From positions 248,001 through 312,000 of the forward strand of contig CAVWNF010000003.1 in assembly GCA_963756365.1 (NCBI GenBank): DNA of 64,000 nucleotides. The letters run 5' to 3'. Positions within the stretch are counted from its first letter, which is position 1. Every line of letters begins with the position of its first letter. The notes under the pieces were generated by a model, which was not told the DNA's origin, searched no databases, and saw only the letters and a program-made list of their open reading frames with translations. The position numbers and the translations under genes are program-made. This DNA is from WHTI01 sp963756365 (GTDB lineage Bacteria; Actinomycetota; CADDZG01; WHSQ01). Shown here piece after piece: positions 44,594 through 52,684 of this stretch.

Positions 44594-45775
44594 GTGCCCA
44601 ACTCATTGAAGGACGTCCCCGGTGCCCAGCCTCACGGCGGTGCGCTAGAGATCCGGATGGCTGCGGACGACGAGGTCAAGGGCCTTCTCGAATCCGCAAG
44701 TTCGCTCCCGACGATCGAGGCCAAGAGCCGACGGGTCCTGTCGGATCTCGAACTACTTGCGGTCGGTGCTGTGTCGCCGAACCGAGGGTTCATGTCCAAG
44801 GCTGATTACACGAGCGTCGTCGAGGACATGCGCCTCGCCAACGGTCTCCCGTGGGCTCTTCCGATCACGTTGTCGGCGACCGACGAGGAGGTCGCGAACC
44901 TCAAGAAGGGCGAGCGCGCCGCCATCGTCCACGAAGGCAAGATCGTCGCCGTCATCGACGTTGAGGACATCTACGACTACGACATCGCCAACGAGGCTGA
45001 GAAGACCTACCGCACCACGGACAAGGACCACCCCGGTGTCGCGTACCTCCACGAGCAGGCTCCGCACTACGTCGGCGGCGAAGTCACCGTGCTCGAGAAC
45101 GTGTTCAGCCACGAGTTCGCCGAGCACCGCTTGACCCCACTGCAGCTCCGCGAGCAGATCGCCGAGCGCGGGTGGAACACGGCGGTTGCATTCCAGACCC
45201 GTAACCCGATCCACCGTGCGCACGAGTACCTGACGAAGTGTGCCCTCGAGATCACCGACGGTCTGGTCATCCACCCGCTCGTCGGTGGCACCAAGGGTGA
45301 CGACATCCCCGCCGAGACGCGGATGAAGTGCTACCAGGTCCTGATGGAGAACTACTACCCGAACGAGCGAGTGATCCTGTCGGTGTTTCCGGCGGCCATG
45401 CGCTACGCCGGCCCCCGTGAGGCGATCTGGCACGCGTTGCTCCGCAAGAACTACGGCATCAGCCACTTCATCGTCGGTCGGGACCACGCTGGCGTCGGTG
45501 ACTACTACGGCACCTACGACGCGCAGAAGCTGTTCGACGAATTCGACCCGGCAGAGTTGGGCATCGCTCCGCTGAAGTTCGAGCACTCGTTCTGGTGCAA
45601 CAAGTGCGAAGGCATGGGTTCGGACAAGACCTGCCCTCACACCAAGGAAGACCGCGTCTTCCTGTCGGGCACCCAGGTGCGCCAGATGCTCCAGGACGGG
45701 ATCGAGCCGCCGCAGGAGTTCTCGCGGCACGAGGTCGCTCGCATCCTCATCGAAGACGCTCGCAAGAACGCGTAA
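44594..45775 (+). CDS. sat: Sulfate adenylyltransferase (ATP sulfurylase)
   Basis: A 393-residue homo-oligomeric Sat/MET3-type enzyme making APS from sulfate and ATP, not the CysDN type. The active site is in FQTRNPIHRAHEYL (QxRNP and HxxH), VGGTKGDDIP, MRYAGPREAIWHALLRKNYG and VGRDHAGVG. A Cys motif WCNKCEGMGSDKTCPH could bind zinc, as in many prokaryotic Sat enzymes. The GTG at 44594 is chosen for GGAGGA at 44583-44588; the open frame runs far upstream through non-coding sequence. It heads an operon with an alkaline-phosphatase-fold hydrolase and cysC. Confidence 0.95.
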   Translation: MPNSLKDVPGAQPHGGALEIRMAADDEVKGLLESASSLPTIEAKSRRVLSDLELLAVGAVSPNRGFMSKADYTSVVEDMRLANGLPWALPITLSATDEEVANLKKGERAAIVHEGKIVAVIDVEDIYDYDIANEAEKTYRTTDKDHPGVAYLHEQAPHYVGGEVTVLENVFSHEFAEHRLTPLQLREQIAERGWNTAVAFQTRNPIHRAHEYLTKCALEITDGLVIHPLVGGTKGDDIPAETRMKCYQVLMENYYPNERVILSVFPAAMRYAGPREAIWHALLRKNYGISHFIVGRDHAGVGDYYGTYDAQKLFDEFDPAELGIAPLKFEHSFWCNKCEGMGSDKTCPHTKEDRVFLSGTQVRQMLQDGIEPPQEFSRHEVARILIEDARKNA

Positions 45776-45784
45776 GGAGATCTG

Positions 45785-47218
45785 ATGGCACTGTTCGGCA
45801 AGAAGAAGAAAGAAGAAGGCGGCGCAACCAAGAAACGCAAGGTCATGGTGCTCGGTCTCGACTGTGCGCCCCCGCAGCACATCTTCGATGAATACAAGGA
45901 CGAGATCCCGAACCTCACGAAGCTGAAGGAGAACGGGGTGTGGGGCGAGCTCGAGTCGATCACGCCCCCGATCACGGTTCCTGCGTGGATGTGCATGATG
46001 ACGTCCAAGGACCCGGGCACGCTCGGGATCTACGGTTTCCGTAACCGCAAGGACCACACCTACGACGGTCTCGAGTTCGCGACCAGCTTCAAGGTGAAGG
46101 AACCGACCGTGTGGGACATCCTCAGCGAAGCCGGCAAGGATTCGATCGTCGTTTCCGTGCCCCCGAGCTATCCGCCCAAGCCCCTCAGGGGCGTCCAGGT
46201 CGGCTGCTTCCTAACGCCGACCAACGAGGCGGAGTACACCTATCCCAAGGAGCTCAAGGCCGAGATGGCGGCGGGGGCCGGAGAGTTCATCTTCGACATC
46301 CGCAATTTCCGTACCGACAACACTCAGTACATCCTCGATGAGGCCTACAAGATGACCGAGGCCAAGTTCCGTAACGCGAACTGGCTCCTCGAGAACAAGC
46401 CCTGGGACTTCTTCGTGATGGTCGAGATGGGCCCGGACCGCCTGAACCACGGCATCTGGAGCTTCATCGACCCGGACCACCCCCGCTACGAGCCCGACAA
46501 TCCGTACAAGGACTCGCTGCGCGAGTACTACCGGTTCCTCGACGGCAAGATCGGCGACATCCTGAAGCACGCGGATGAGGACACGACCGTGCTGGTCGTT
46601 TCGGACCACGGCGCCAAGGCCATGATCGGTGGCGTCTGCTTCAACGAGTGGCTCGTTCAGGAGGGCTACCTCAGCTTCTCCGGTGGCATGCCCGACGAGA
46701 TCACCCCGAGCAACAAGCTCGACATCGACTGGTCGAAGACCACGGCGTGGGGTGACGGCGGTTACTACGGTCGTCTCTTCCTCAACGTCGAGGGCCGTGA
46801 GCCGGAGGGCATCATCCCGGCCGCGGACTACGAGAAGGTTCGTGACGAACTGATCGCCAAGATCGAAGCGATGGTCGACCACGAGGGCAACCCGATGGGG
46901 AACAAGGCCCACAAGCCCGAGGATCTCTACGAGACCCAGAACGGCGTCGCTCCTGACCTCATCGTCATCTTCGGCGAGTTGCGCTGGCGCAGCGTCGGTT
47001 CGCTCGGTCACGGCTCGATCTACACCTTCGAGAACGACACCGGTCCGGACGAGGCGAACCACGCCGAGAACGGCATATTCATCATGCACAACGCTCCCGG
47101 CGCCACGCCGGGTCCGAAGGAAGGTATGCACCTCTGGGACGTGCACTGCACGATCCTCGACCTGTTCGATCTACCCCCCGCACAAGGCGCCTTGGGCACC
47201 TCTGTGCTCAAGAAATAG
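45785..47218 (+). CDS. Alkaline-phosphatase-superfamily hydrolase (type I phosphodiesterase/nucleotide pyrophosphatase-like)
   Basis: A 477-residue protein without a signal peptide, starting with a basic segment (FGKKKKEEGG). Metal and nucleophile motifs of the superfamily are present: VLGLDCAPP (Asp), TPPITVPAW (candidate Thr nucleophile), GPDRLNHGIW, VVSDHGAKAM and the late His in NHAENGIFI. This fits the PF01663 group of phosphodiesterases and pyrophosphatases. It sits between sat and cysC with gaps of about ten bases, so its substrate may be a sulfate-activation nucleotide or a sulfated product. That link is inference from position only. Confidence 0.85.
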   Translation: MALFGKKKKEEGGATKKRKVMVLGLDCAPPQHIFDEYKDEIPNLTKLKENGVWGELESITPPITVPAWMCMMTSKDPGTLGIYGFRNRKDHTYDGLEFATSFKVKEPTVWDILSEAGKDSIVVSVPPSYPPKPLRGVQVGCFLTPTNEAEYTYPKELKAEMAAGAGEFIFDIRNFRTDNTQYILDEAYKMTEAKFRNANWLLENKPWDFFVMVEMGPDRLNHGIWSFIDPDHPRYEPDNPYKDSLREYYRFLDGKIGDILKHADEDTTVLVVSDHGAKAMIGGVCFNEWLVQEGYLSFSGGMPDEITPSNKLDIDWSKTTAWGDGGYYGRLFLNVEGREPEGIIPAADYEKVRDELIAKIEAMVDHEGNPMGNKAHKPEDLYETQNGVAPDLIVIFGELRWRSVGSLGHGSIYTFENDTGPDEANHAENGIFIMHNAPGATPGPKEGMHLWDVHCTILDLFDLPPAQGALGTSVLKK

Positions 47219-47228
47219 GAGGCTCACT

Positions 47229-47775
47229 TTGAAACAGGCAAATCAGAGATAGAGGAACCGTTATCTGGTTCACCGGGCTCTCGGGCTCCGGCAAGACGAC
47301 CGTCGCCCAGATCGTCGAGGAGAAGTTGCTCGACGCTGGTGTTCCGGTCGAGATCCTCGACGGCGACGTCGTGCGCGAGAACCTCAGCAAGGGTCTCGGG
47401 TTCTCCGAGGAGGACCGCAACACGAACATCCGCAGGATCGCGTTCGTGGCGCACCTGCTGCAGCGCAATGGCACGTTCGTGATCACCGCAGCGATCTCGC
47501 CTTACCGCGCGATCCGCGACGAGGCCCGTTCGATGATCAAGGACTTCGTTGAAGTCTTCGCCGACGCACCCCTCGAGGTCTGCGAGGAGCGCGACGTCAA
47601 GGGTCTGTATGCGAAGGCCCGCGCCGGTGAGATCAAGGGCTTCACGGGCATCGATGACCCGTACGAGGCTCCCGAGAACGCCGAGGTCGTCATCAAGACC
47701 GGCGAGCAGTCTCCAGAGGAGTCGGCGCAGCAGGTCATCGACAAGCTGATCGAGATGAAGTTCATCGAGGCCTAA
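47229..47775 (+). CDS. cysC: Adenylyl-sulfate kinase, frameshifted near its N-terminus
   Basis: The kinase body is complete: TVIWFTGLSGSGKTT (P-loop), LDGDVVRENLSKGLGFSEED, RNTNIRRIAFVAHLL, and the APS-kinase signature DVKGLYAKARAGEIKGFTG. It phosphorylates APS to PAPS. The frame with the P-loop has no start codon before it and meets TGA at 47230-47232. The TTG at 47229, backed by AGGAGG (47217-47222), reads only MKQANQR and stops at TAG (47250). A +1 shift before that stop, for instance one A fewer in the AAA of TTGAAAC, repairs the gene. The first usable start in the kinase frame (47326) would delete the P-loop, so it cannot be right. Confidence 0.88.
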
Positions 47776-48657
47776 GTGCCGATCGATCTTCATTCACACA
47801 CGACCGTTTCGGACGGGGGGGATTCCCCGTCCGAACTCGTTTCTAAGGCCCACTCGAAGGGTCTCACCGCGATCGCAGTTACCGATCACGACAACGACTC
47901 GGGCTGCGACGAAGCAGTCTCGAAGGGTAGGGAACTCGGCATCGAGGTCATCCGGGGCGTCGAGATCTCCTGCGACGTCGACGACCTGACCGAGAGGGGC
48001 TACGAGCCCTCTGAGAGGCCCACCATGCATCTTCTGGGCTACTTCGTGCCTGCCGGCGATAACCCGCTCTCAGCGGCTCTGGCGGACCTGCAGTACCACC
48101 GTGCTAATCGGAACCAGATCATCGTGGAGCGTCTGAACGAGCTGGGGATCGGGATCACCTTCGAGGAGGTCGAGAACGAGGCCGGAGGCCCTGGATCGCA
48201 GATCGGTCGGCCACACTTCGCCGCGGTGATGGTTCGCCACGGGGCGGTGCCCGACTACCAGAGGGCGTTCGACGAGTATCTCGCCAAGGGGGCCAAGGCT
48301 TATATCTCGCGCAAGCTCTACAAGCCGATCGAAGCCATCGAACTGATGCGGTCGGCGGGCGCGGTTCCGGTGCTCGCTCATCCACTCACTCTCAACCTGA
48401 ACGCCGCCGACCTCGAATCATTCGTGGATGACCTGCTCGATGCCGGTCTCTCGGGCATCGAGGGCTATCACGGCGACTGGTCGCTTGAGGATCAGGAGTT
48501 CGTCCGAGCGCTTGGCGAACGCAAGCACCTGATCGTGTCCGGCGGCAGCGACTACCACGGCTCGATGCGTCCCGACCGAGACATGCCGGGCGGCAAGCAC
48601 GGGGTTACGGTTCCGGATCAGGTGCTCGAAGAACTTCGAGCCGCAGCCGGGAATTAG
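47776..48657 (+). CDS. PHP-domain phosphoesterase (candidate 3',5'-nucleotide bisphosphate phosphatase)
   Basis: A 293-residue PHP protein with metal motifs DLHSHTTVSDG, VTDHDNDSG, GRPHFAAVMV, PVLAHPLTL and GGSDYHGS in order. The layout matches the group that includes E. coli YciV (RNase AM) and the Chromobacterium pAp phosphatase. It starts at a GTG directly after the cysC stop. Since use of PAPS leaves pAp, a pAp-hydrolysing PHP protein beside cysC makes metabolic sense. The specific substrate is inferred, not shown. Confidence 0.85.
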   Translation: MPIDLHSHTTVSDGGDSPSELVSKAHSKGLTAIAVTDHDNDSGCDEAVSKGRELGIEVIRGVEISCDVDDLTERGYEPSERPTMHLLGYFVPAGDNPLSAALADLQYHRANRNQIIVERLNELGIGITFEEVENEAGGPGSQIGRPHFAAVMVRHGAVPDYQRAFDEYLAKGAKAYISRKLYKPIEAIELMRSAGAVPVLAHPLTLNLNAADLESFVDDLLDAGLSGIEGYHGDWSLEDQEFVRALGERKHLIVSGGSDYHGSMRPDRDMPGGKHGVTVPDQVLEELRAAAGN

Positions 48658-48671
48658 ACGGAGGTAGGGGA

Positions 48672-49094
48672 GTGTTCATCACGCGTGCCACGCGGCACGA
48701 TCATGCCGACATCAAGGAGCTGCTCGCCACCAGAGGGTGGGAGGACGCTGACCTGAAAGAAGGCACTGCCTACTTCGCGCGCTCAGGCTCCGTGGTCGGC
48801 TGCATCAGGTTGATCGAGGTCGCGCCCCAAACCCTCGTGCTCGACAGCGTTCTGGTGCTCGAGGAGAAGCGCGGCACCGGCGTCGGTCGTGCGCTGATGG
48901 AAGCCGTCATGAACGCCAAGGGCGGCACGATGTACCTGTGCTGTCACGAGGAGAACCTCGGCTTCTATGGGAAGTTCGGGTTCGAGTCGGTTCCCTTGGA
49001 GAACTGTCCTCCCGAGGCGACCGCCTATTGGGAGAGGGTCGGCGATGTCCCGGCCCCCGAGGGCCACAAGCACTTCTATCTAAAGGCCCGCTGA
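48672..49094 (+). CDS. GNAT-family N-acetyltransferase
   Basis: A 140-residue GNAT with the acetyl-CoA-binding stretch VLVLEEKRGTGVGRALMEAV and the late NLGFYGKFGFESV element. The start is GTG at 48672 with GGAGGTAGGGGA just upstream. It follows the PHP gene by 14 bases and is probably in the same operon. The substrate is unknown. Confidence 0.82.
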   Translation: MFITRATRHDHADIKELLATRGWEDADLKEGTAYFARSGSVVGCIRLIEVAPQTLVLDSVLVLEEKRGTGVGRALMEAVMNAKGGTMYLCCHEENLGFYGKFGFESVPLENCPPEATAYWERVGDVPAPEGHKHFYLKAR

Positions 49095-49133
49095 CGGTTC
49101 GAGTAGCCCGGGCCCGAGGGTAGCCTGCCGGCC

Positions 49134-49418
49134 ATGTCTACCCAAAGCAGCACCTCATCGACGTCCGCCGTGCGCAACCTGCGCCTCGTTTCGATACTCG
49201 AGACACTCTCGTTCCTCGTGCTTCTCGGCATGATGATCGCTCGGAGCGAGAGCGGGGTCTCGATCACCGGAGCGATACACGGATCCCTGTTCCTCGGCTA
49301 TGCCCTGTTGATCCTGAAGGACCGTGAGGTCTTCGGATGGTCGTGGGGCTTCGCCGCCCTTGCGATCCTGACGGGACCGGTCGGGGCGATCATCGTGCTC
49401 GAGAAGCTGCGGAACTAG
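49134..49418 (+). CDS. DUF3817 small membrane protein
   Basis: A 94-residue protein with three hydrophobic segments and the family pattern RNLRLVSILETLSFLVLL, then TGAIHGSLFLGYALLIL. DUF3817 proteins are common in actinobacteria, function unknown. TAGCCT (49121-49126) is seven bases before the ATG and no Shine-Dalgarno is seen, so the mRNA may be leaderless. It converges with the transglycosylase gene, one base apart. Confidence 0.85.
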   Translation: MSTQSSTSSTSAVRNLRLVSILETLSFLVLLGMMIARSESGVSITGAIHGSLFLGYALLILKDREVFGWSWGFAALAILTGPVGAIIVLEKLRN

Positions 49419-49419
49419 G

Positions 49420-50001
49420 TCAGGCGCAGTTAGGCCAGCGGCTCGCCTGGCCAGCGGCGATCAAACGTGCCGCCGTACGAGCCTGTGCGGTCGGGTCGTA
49501 GATCGATCCGTAGCCGTAGGCACTCCAAGTGCCTTGGTCGAACTGGAAGAGTCCGTAGTAACCGGCCGGATTGGTCGCCTGCGGGTTGAGCGTTGACTCG
49601 CAGTGCGCCACCGATACGAGGTAATCGCCACCCAGTCCGAACTCGGCAGCAGCCGCGTAGATGATGCTGGTGATCGAGCCTGCGGGGGCGACTGCGACGG
49701 TTGCCTCCGTCGCCTCAGGGGAGGCGTTCGTTTCTTCTGGCTTCGGGGTGGGACGAGTGGCGAAGACCTGCTGGCGGAACTTGAGCATCGACTTCGTACT
49801 CTCCGAAGTCTCGACCCCGCCAACGTTCGATGCCTGGCCGATCGAGCTCGCTCCAGTGAAGCGGCCGATGAGTCGCCACCCGAGGTCCATGCCTGGGATG
49901 CCAAGCATCGCAGCGATCAATGAGATGACCGCGAGAGATGTGAGGCGGCGTTTAAGACGATCACGTCGCCGCGCTCGCGCGCTGAAGTGCAGGTGTTCCA
50001 T
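49420..50001 (-). CDS. Transglycosylase-like (Rpf-type lysozyme fold) secreted protein
   Basis: A 193-residue protein with an N-terminal basic stretch, one hydrophobic segment (SLAVISLIAAMLGIPG) acting as signal or anchor, a low-complexity linker, and a C-terminal lysozyme-like domain. VAHCESTLNPQATN holds the likely catalytic Glu, followed by GYYGLFQFDQGTWSAYGYG and ARTAARLIA. This resembles actinobacterial Rpf/transglycosylase domains that cleave peptidoglycan. The ATG at 50001 has GGAGG at 50012-50016; an open frame extends upstream to 50118 through a structured leader. A perfect CRP-type site lies further upstream. Confidence 0.86.
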   Translation of the reverse strand: MEHLHFSARARRRDRLKRRLTSLAVISLIAAMLGIPGMDLGWRLIGRFTGASSIGQASNVGGVETSESTKSMLKFRQQVFATRPTPKPEETNASPEATEATVAVAPAGSITSIIYAAAAEFGLGGDYLVSVAHCESTLNPQATNPAGYYGLFQFDQGTWSAYGYGSIYDPTAQARTAARLIAAGQASRWPNCA

Positions 50002-50032
50002 GTCGTTGAATCCTCCTTGGGAGACTGGTCTT

Positions 50033-50088
50033 CCCGGTGCCCCGGCCGTGTACCGGCCATCTGGTGTCACCTTTATATCGGCACCGGG
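50033..50088 (-). promoter_or_regulatory. Nested hairpins in the transglycosylase leader
   Basis: CCCGGTGCC (50033-50041) pairs perfectly with GGCACCGGG (50080-50088) and encloses a second stem GGCCG/CGGCC (50044-50048 / 50054-50058). The structure would be in the 5' leader of the minus-strand mRNA, ending about 17 bases from the Shine-Dalgarno. It may be a riboregulator. No known class was recognised. Confidence 0.5.
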
Positions 50089-50137
50089 ATTCACTAGCTC
50101 TACCCGTAAGCTCGCCACGCTAACATCTGCGAGCGCT

Positions 50138-50153
50138 TGTGAAATGGTTCACA
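50138..50153. promoter_or_regulatory. CRP/GlxR/Rv3676-type operator
   Basis: TGTGA-AATGGT-TCACA matches the CRP-family consensus TGTGA-N6-TCACA exactly, within a longer 8-bp inverted repeat CTTGTGAA / TTCACAAG (50136-50155). A third CTTGTGAA half-site follows at 50160-50167 with the same 4-base spacing. On the minus strand TAGCGT (50122-50117) could be the -10 of the transglycosylase gene, putting the site over its -35 region. Confidence 0.75.
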
Positions 50154-50248
50154 AGTTCGCTTGTGAAGGGACAAATCGCCCCTCTGGGGAGTGAACTTCC
50201 AGGTCAGGGGCCATATTCCTGCTCCCGAGGGAGACCGTATCCACAGCG

Positions 50249-50260
50249 TATTCTGTGCCG
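50249..50260 (+). promoter_or_regulatory. Candidate leaderless -10 element for gmd
   Basis: TATTCT (50249-50254) is six bases before the ATG at 50261, and no Shine-Dalgarno lies between. Confidence 0.45.
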
Positions 50261-51280
50261 ATGGACAAAAAAGCCCTCATCACAGGCGTCACGGGACAGG
50301 ACGGTTCGTACCTCGCAGAACTCCTGCTGGACAAGGGGTACGAGGTGCATGGGCTGATCCGCCGGGCGTCGACCTTCAACACCGGCCGCTTGGACCCCAT
50401 CTATAGGGACCCGCACGAGCGAGGGGTCCATTTCCTCATGCATTACGGCGACCTGTCCGATTCCGGGTCGCTGGTCAACCTGATCCGGAACCTGGAGCCT
50501 GACGAGATCTATCACCTGGGCGCCCAGAGCCACGTGAAGGTCTCTTTCGAGATCCCCGAGTACACGGCGGACGCGACCGGGATGGGGACGATGCGGATGC
50601 TCGAGGCGATCAGGGCGTCCGGTGTCGAGACCCGCTTCTATCAAGCGTCGTCGTCAGAGATGTTCGGCGCCGCCCCGGCACCGCAGAGCGAGTCGACCCC
50701 CTTCCACCCGCGCAGCCCGTACGGGGTGGCGAAGGTGTTCGCCTACTGGGCGACCGTCAACTACCGCGAGGCGTACGGCATGCACGCGAGTAACGGGATC
50801 TTGTTCAACCATGAATCCCCACGGCGCGGCGAGACGTTCGTCACTCGCAAGATCACGCGCGCCGTCGCGCGGATCAAGGCCGGGATCCAGGAGAAGCTCT
50901 ATATCGGGAACCTCGATGCCGTAAGGGACTGGGGCTACGCGCCCGAGTACGTCGAGGCGATGTGGCTCATGGTTCAACACGACGAACCCCTCGACCTCGT
51001 GATCGCGACCGGTGAATCTCACAGCGTGCGCGAGTTCTGTGAGGTCGCCTTCGGTCACGCCGGGCTCGATTGGGAGGGCCACGTCGAGGTCGATCCCAAC
51101 TACTTCAGGCCCTCCGAGGTCGATTTCCTCCAGGGGGATGCGAGCAAGGCCAAGGAACTCCTCGGGTGGGAGGCCAAGGTGAAGTTCGACGAACTAGCCA
51201 AGATCATGGTTGACGCCGACATCCAGCTACTCGATGACGAGATGGCGGGCCGTCTGGTGCGCGAGGACCGCGACCTATAG
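50261..51280 (+). CDS. gmd: GDP-mannose 4,6-dehydratase
   Basis: A 339-residue short-chain dehydrogenase of the extended type. It has the Rossmann motif ALITGVTGQDGSYLAELLL, the Gmd-specific RRASTFNTGRLDPIY, the catalytic SSSEMFG...YGVAK set (SPYGVAKVFAYW), and FNHESPRRGETFVTRKI. It makes GDP-4-keto-6-deoxymannose, a precursor of deoxysugars such as fucose or rhamnose derivatives for surface glycans. No partner reductase is next to it. The ATG at 50261 (MDKKALITG) is preferred over GTG at 50255. Confidence 0.94.
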   Translation: MDKKALITGVTGQDGSYLAELLLDKGYEVHGLIRRASTFNTGRLDPIYRDPHERGVHFLMHYGDLSDSGSLVNLIRNLEPDEIYHLGAQSHVKVSFEIPEYTADATGMGTMRMLEAIRASGVETRFYQASSSEMFGAAPAPQSESTPFHPRSPYGVAKVFAYWATVNYREAYGMHASNGILFNHESPRRGETFVTRKITRAVARIKAGIQEKLYIGNLDAVRDWGYAPEYVEAMWLMVQHDEPLDLVIATGESHSVREFCEVAFGHAGLDWEGHVEVDPNYFRPSEVDFLQGDASKAKELLGWEAKVKFDELAKIMVDADIQLLDDEMAGRLVREDRDL

Positions 51281-51355
51281 GTCGACGAAACACGGGAGGC
51301 ATGCCGACCGGGGCGGTAGCATCTGCCTCTTAGGTACATATCAGGGAGGCTGCTG

Positions 51356-52516
51356 GTGGAGATCGAGATCGGAATCGGAAAGTCTGGTCGAAGGGCCTAC
51401 GGGTTCGACGACATCGCTATCGTCCCCTCGCGGAGGACCCGCGACCCCGAGGATGTCGACCTCTCGTGGGAGATCGACGCCTTCAGGTTCGAGCTTCCGT
51501 TGCTAGCCTCGGCCATGGATGGGGTCGTGTCGCCGAAGACCGCCATCGAGATCGGACGCCTTGGTGGGCTCGCCGTACTGAACCTCGAGGGTGTGCAAAC
51601 CCGTTACGAGGACGCCGATTCGATCCTCGCGGAGATCTCCGAACTCCCGACCGAGAAGGCGACCCAGCGGATGCAGGAGCTGTACCAGGCCCCCATCAAG
51701 GAAGACCTGATCGCTCAGCGGATCAAAGAGGTCAAGGCTTCCGGATACACGGCAGCCGCGTCGCTCACGCCTCAGAAGGTCGAGCGCTTCCACAAGATCG
51801 CGCTCGAGGCCGAACTCGACATCCTGGTGATCCAGGGCACAGTTGTTTCGGCAGAGCACGTTTCGACCCACAGCGAGCCTCTGAACCTCAAACAGTTCAT
51901 CGCCACCTACGAACTTCCGGTGATCGTCGGAGGCGTGGCGTCCTACTCGACCGCTCTCCATCTGATGCGTACCGGGGCGATGGGTGTGCTCGTGGGAGTG
52001 GGTCCGGGGGCGGCGTGCACCACGCGAGGCGTGCTTGGGATCGGGGTGCCGCAGGCAACCGCGATCGCTGACGCCGCCGGAGCCAGGATCAGGCACCTCG
52101 ACGAGACCGGCCGCTACTGCCACGTGATCGCCGACGGCGGGATGCGAACCGGGGGTGACATCGCCAAGGCGATCGCCTGTGGTGCCGACGCAGTGATGAT
52201 CGGCTCGCCGCTAGCGGCCGCCAAGGAGGCGCCGGGACACGGGTTCCACTGGGGGATGGCAACGTTCCATCCGACGCTGCCGAGGGGGGCCAGGGTGCAG
52301 ACCTCGACGATCGGAAACCTCGAGGAGATCCTCACGGGTCCTGCCCACGAGAACGATGGGCGGCTCAACCTGTTCGGCGCTCTGCGGACGTCTCTTGCGA
52401 CTTGCGGCTACGCCAACCTCAAAGAGTTCCAGAAGGCCGAAGTCATGGTCGCTCCGGCCCTACAGACGGAAGGAAAGTCCCTCCAACGCTCCCAGCAGGT
52501 GGGGATGGGCCGCTGA
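51356..52516 (+). CDS. guaB3: GuaB3-family IMP dehydrogenase-related protein
   Basis: A 386-residue TIM-barrel protein without CBS domains. It has FDDIAIVPSRRTRDPEDVDL at the N-terminus, the dehydrogenase loop GVGPGAACTTRGVLGIGVPQ with the nucleophilic Cys, and IADGGMRTGGDIAKAIACGA. GuaB3 paralogues are frequent in actinobacteria beside a full GuaB; their reaction (IMP dehydrogenase or GMP reductase type) differs between reports, so no exact reaction is assigned. The GTG at 51356 has AGGGAGG at 51343-51349. A terminator follows. Confidence 0.92.
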   Translation: MEIEIGIGKSGRRAYGFDDIAIVPSRRTRDPEDVDLSWEIDAFRFELPLLASAMDGVVSPKTAIEIGRLGGLAVLNLEGVQTRYEDADSILAEISELPTEKATQRMQELYQAPIKEDLIAQRIKEVKASGYTAAASLTPQKVERFHKIALEAELDILVIQGTVVSAEHVSTHSEPLNLKQFIATYELPVIVGGVASYSTALHLMRTGAMGVLVGVGPGAACTTRGVLGIGVPQATAIADAAGARIRHLDETGRYCHVIADGGMRTGGDIAKAIACGADAVMIGSPLAAAKEAPGHGFHWGMATFHPTLPRGARVQTSTIGNLEEILTGPAHENDGRLNLFGALRTSLATCGYANLKEFQKAEVMVAPALQTEGKSLQRSQQVGMGR

Positions 52517-52561
52517 TTAAGGAAATGAAGTAGAAACACCATCTGCTTGAGGTTCATAAGG

Positions 52562-52591
52562 AAGAAGCCCCGACGACCGGGGCTTCTTTCG
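52562..52591 (+). terminator. Rho-independent terminator after guaB3
   Basis: AAGAAGCCCCG / CGGGGCTTCTT (52562-52572 / 52578-52588) with a 5-base loop, then TTC. It lies 45 bases after the guaB3 stop. Confidence 0.88.
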
Positions 52592-52619
52592 CGTTCTAGG
52601 GGATTTCCTTTGGAATCAT

Positions 52620-52648
52620 TTGACGTACGAAGGCGAGAGCGCTATTCT
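52620..52648 (+). promoter_or_regulatory. Promoter upstream of the small ORFs and lrp
   Basis: -35 TTGACG (52620-52625), exactly 17 bases, -10 TATTCT (52643-52648). Predicted start near 52655 gives a leader of about 30 bases to the first small ORF. There is no larger gene before lrp at 52932. Confidence 0.75.
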
Positions 52649-52684
52649 TTGTTCTGTCAGTAATGGAAAACACTTAGGAAGAAG

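Noticed and set aside
44753..47146. Long minus-strand frames opposite sat and the phosphodiesterase gene
   Set aside because: Same cause: antisense shadows with D/V/L-rich composition and no family signature.
47240..47262. Programmed +1 frameshift as the favoured explanation for cysC
   Set aside because: No known slippery context, and three other genes show the same extra-base defect, so sequence error is more likely.
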